Source: a virus
DNA: 29,115 nucleotides
Virus record (IMG/VR): IMGVR_UViG_3300017762_000047
Coordinates: 1 to 29,115 of that record
Strand: one strand, 5' to 3'
The notes beneath the pieces are model-generated. The model had not been told where the DNA came from. It saw only the letters and a list, made by a program, of their open reading frames with translations, and searched no databases. The translations under genes and the position numbers were made by a program. Shown piece by piece: positions 26,675 through 29,115 of the stretch. Every line of letters begins with the position of its first letter. The first letter of the stretch is position 1.

Positions 26675-28891
26675 TTATTTTATTATTTTTGATGTGTTAC
26701 CAGTGTTAGTGTATCTTGATATGTTAAGGTTTAGTGCTGGTTTTTTTATGTCAGCGTGAGGTTTGTATAAGTGCCGATTGCACGCCATTATAGCTAAACC
26801 AGAACTTATTGCAGCATCAAACTTTGTACGTTTATTTATATCAAACCTACTCCATTCGTTCAGCGTTTGGTTAAAGTATACGTTTCCGTAATTACCATCA
26901 CCTTTGTGGCCTACGTGGTCTTGTATATACATTTCTATTGCCGCAGCGTGAGCTTGCTTTATGTCTTCACTAGAGTTTGGTATACCACCAACTTCTTTTT
27001 CTGCCACAGACAACTTGTTCCATGTTTTGTCTGGTCTATTCATACTAAAACCTCTATATCCTCTACGCTTTAAATAATAAAGCAATCTAGGTTTATTATT
27101 CTCAGCGAGCAATGGCATACCATAAAATACTAAAGCCATTAATACGTCTTCAAAAAATATTTCAGCGGTTTGTGGTCTTGCAATGTATTCTAAGAACATG
27201 TGATTTGGCGGAGCGTCTTCCATTGAAAACTTTGTTAAACCATGCAAAGCACCTTTAGATCCTTTACCGTCTACCGTTCCACTAATATCGTAGCTATCAC
27301 ACCCAAAAGCACCAACATGCTCATTACCCGGGTATTTAACTCCGTTCTTTATTATAACTCTATTCTGAAGGTTTACTGGTGGAACCCAACTAATGTTGAA
27401 CCTACCTTTTGGATCTGGATAAAAAACTACCTTTGTATCTTTTACTCCGTTCACCCATTGGAAATTACCCGTGTTAACTACAGAGCTATTTCTAATGCCT
27501 TCATTGTAATCTATCTGTTCGTATATCTTAACTAAGTTAAATATACTGTTTTTTGCTTCATCTCTGAAAGCGTGTTCTTCTGTTCTAGGAAACTGACGGT
27601 AAAATTCATTTAAACCATCTTGATCTCCTTTTAGTCCATCGGCCTCATTGTCCCAGTGCTCAATAATACCTATGTCTATCAATTCACCGTCGGGTCCATA
27701 AACGTCTCGTCCGGGAGTATTAAAGACAGGGCTTCCAAATTCATCAATGAATCCTTCATAGTTCCATTCCATTGGGATAAACAGAGAGTATAAACCAGAA
27801 CGTGTTTGACCATTTCTATTTCTTTGCGTTACATCACTATCTTGATATAACTTTTTAAAATTATCACCGCCTTTATCCAAAGCGTTACTTGTTGAACCCA
27901 TCATACACTTGCCAACTATTCTAGAACCTAGTCTAAGACAAGTCTTTGTAACTCGCCAGTTGTTAAGTATATTGTCAGGCCTTTCCCACTTACCACTTTC
28001 ATCGTGAACAAGTAAAGAAAGTTTCTCACCATCATAACTGTTGTCACCAGTGTTCTTCCAGTCAATCGTCGTGTCTAGACCTTTTATATCTTCTAACTGT
28101 TCGTTAACCTCTATTTTTTTACGAGTAAACTTACTCGCTGGCACACGATATGCTAGCTCAGACTTAGGTCTATCCATACCATCTTGAATAGGCTTGAAGA
28201 AAAAAGGATAGTTTATAGATATAGGTACAACCTTGTCAGTAAACATCTTTTTAGCATCACCACCACTTTTGGATAGTATTCCATATCTACTATCACTCGA
28301 TATTGTAGCTAAGTTAACGGTTTCAGCAGAGCTCATAAAAGAAAAGCCAGAACGTCTGTTTTTAAGATAGCACATACCGTAACATCTTTTATCAGCTTTA
28401 CAAGCCTCCCAAAATATAAAAAATAATCTATTAGCCTCACGAAAGTCTGGAGCGCCTACATCTATTTTAGACCATTGGAGGTACATGTAGTGAGCTCCCG
28501 TAAGATAAGTTGGAACACCAGCATTGCAAAACCAGAAGCCTTCGTCTCTTCTTTTGAATTCTTCATCTATATAATCGTACCATTGTTCTTTTTGCTCTTC
28601 AGGATAAGCTCTCCAGTCAAATATATTTTTTATTTTTTCTAAAGACTTAGGGTATTCTATTTTACGCCACTTCTGCTCTTCGTTAGCGTAGACATTGCTA
28701 GGCGGTTTTGGTAGAGCTATTTTTAAATTCTGAATCTCGTATATTTCACCTATTTGACCAGTCTTAGATACAACAACAACATCGTGCTCTTTGTCATATC
28801 CGTATTTCCATTTTTTACCTTTATTAAGTCTACTAATCGTAGTTTTCTTAATAGGCTCAATTATACTATATAGCGTTTGCTCGTAACTCAT
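26675..28891 (-). CDS. terL: Terminase large subunit (packaging ATPase and nuclease)
   Basis: This 738-residue protein is the motor that drives DNA into the head and cuts it. The ATPase half shows a divergent Walker A region L-K-N-R-R-S-G-F-S-F (176-185), lacking the usual G-K-S/T. Walker B is L-S-L-L-V-H-D-E (291-298, D297 and catalytic E298). The coupling motif is G-S-T-S-N (332-336). The RNase H-like nuclease half shows D532 (F-G-C-D-S-Y-D), E597 (P-L-L-A-E-N-N) and D692 (K-F-D-A-A-I-S-S-G) as the likely metal-binding acids. The ATG overlaps the upstream TGA (ATGA), giving translational coupling. A GGAAG sequence about 8 bases upstream could serve as a Shine-Dalgarno site, unlike most genes here. 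Confidence 0.92.
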   Translation of the reverse strand: MSYEQTLYSIIEPIKKTTISRLNKGKKWKYGYDKEHDVVVVSKTGQIGEIYEIQNLKIALPKPPSNVYANEEQKWRKIEYPKSLEKIKNIFDWRAYPEEQKEQWYDYIDEEFKRRDEGFWFCNAGVPTYLTGAHYMYLQWSKIDVGAPDFREANRLFFIFWEACKADKRCYGMCYLKNRRSGFSFMSSAETVNLATISSDSRYGILSKSGGDAKKMFTDKVVPISINYPFFFKPIQDGMDRPKSELAYRVPASKFTRKKIEVNEQLEDIKGLDTTIDWKNTGDNSYDGEKLSLLVHDESGKWERPDNILNNWRVTKTCLRLGSRIVGKCMMGSTSNALDKGGDNFKKLYQDSDVTQRNRNGQTRSGLYSLFIPMEWNYEGFIDEFGSPVFNTPGRDVYGPDGELIDIGIIEHWDNEADGLKGDQDGLNEFYRQFPRTEEHAFRDEAKNSIFNLVKIYEQIDYNEGIRNSSVVNTGNFQWVNGVKDTKVVFYPDPKGRFNISWVPPVNLQNRVIIKNGVKYPGNEHVGAFGCDSYDISGTVDGKGSKGALHGLTKFSMEDAPPNHMFLEYIARPQTAEIFFEDVLMALVFYGMPLLAENNKPRLLYYLKRRGYRGFSMNRPDKTWNKLSVAEKEVGGIPNSSEDIKQAHAAAIEMYIQDHVGHKGDGNYGNVYFNQTLNEWSRFDINKRTKFDAAISSGLAIMACNRHLYKPHADIKKPALNLNISRYTNTGNTSKIIK

Positions 28892-29115
28892 TTAGATCTT
28901 CCTTCAGCAAATCCTTTAAATACACGTTCTTTTTTTTCTTCAGGTTCTTTTCCATCGAGTATCGCCTCTTCCTCTTGTATTCTGTTAAGTATTTCGAATG
29001 CATCAAATATAGCTAGCTTTTTAGTAGCAGCAGCGTTTTTAAGTCTATCAGCAGTAATATCATCACCACTATCAACAATAGCCTCTTTAGCCACTTTAAT
29101 AAGCTCTTCTACAGC
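28888..29115 (-). CDS. C-terminal part of a small protein upstream of terL (possible small terminase)
   Basis: The frame is open to the right edge. The visible 75 residues begin A-V-E-E-L-I-K and form helical, charged sequence: a segment T-A-D-R-L-K-N-A-A-A-T-K-K-L-A-I-F-D-A, then E-I-L-x-R-I with an acidic stretch and a basic end (F-A-E-G-R-S-K). The valine codon GTG at 29094 could in principle start a 68-residue protein, but coding-like sequence continues upstream, so a longer gene is more likely. Position before terL suggests a small terminase subunit or packaging accessory. I recall similar sequence at this position in related phages, without a proven function. It ends in TGA overlapping the terL start. 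Confidence 0.65.
   Translation of the reverse strand, partial: AVEELIKVAKEAIVDSGDDITADRLKNAAATKKLAIFDAFEILNRIQEEEAILDGKEPEEKKERVFKGFAEGRSK

Noticed and set aside
1-29115. Stop codon reassignment, known in some crAss-like phages
   Set aside because: TAA, TAG and TGA are all used as real stops at ends of intact genes, and no long gene reads through any of them.
1-29115. tRNA genes, integrase or attachment sites
   Set aside because: Nearly all sequence is occupied by minus-strand genes, and the gaps (at most about 70 bases) hold only the hairpins described.

Overview
The window looks like the packaging and virion-structure block of a lytic, short-tailed (podovirus-type) bacteriophage. All recognisable genes lie on the minus strand, so transcription runs from right to left. 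The gene order is: end of a small gene, large terminase, portal, acidic scaffold, major capsid protein, a conserved accessory structural protein, two connector/tail genes, a 2905-residue tail nozzle-like protein, two small beta-rich virion proteins, two internal (cargo/ejection) proteins, and a giant multi-domain protein that runs off the left edge. This order and the recalled signature sequences match crAss-like phages and related (often marine) phages of Bacteroidota; that assignment rests on memory of the families, not on a search. A Bacteroidota host also fits the low GC content and the A/T-rich leaders without clear Shine-Dalgarno sequences before most starts. All three stop codons (TAA, TAG, TGA) end genes, so the standard code applies. 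There is no tail tube, sheath or tape-measure gene, no integrase, no lysis gene and no tRNA.

Right part (20.6-29.1 kb): packaging and head genes. Terminase overlaps its upstream gene by ATGA, and portal and scaffold follow closely. The capsid gene ends in a textbook intrinsic terminator (10-bp stem, cUUCGg loop, T10) just upstream of the next start codon, so the downstream genes are probably read by read-through. A second cUUCGg hairpin, without a T-run, follows the next gene.

Middle part (8-20.6 kb): connector and tail genes. The 523-residue P22 gp4-like protein and the 2905-residue nozzle-like protein both seem to carry inserted beta-sandwich, carbohydrate-binding-like regions. In the giant protein the insertion is about 1170 residues.

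Left part (1-8 kb): proteins likely packed in the virion and delivered with the DNA. One has 11 tandem heptads followed by 9 tandem hendecads. The last gene is open for at least 1698 codons. It combines a glycine-rich hydrophobic N-terminal segment, a zincin HExxH motif, an EF-hand/dockerin-like loop, a PD-(D/E)XK nuclease-like motif and the start of a HAD-like domain. This is the pattern of a phage 'polyvalent' protein and is the most interesting object here.

Coding density is very high. No gene-free stretch exceeds 70 bases, and I see no supported gene on the plus strand.
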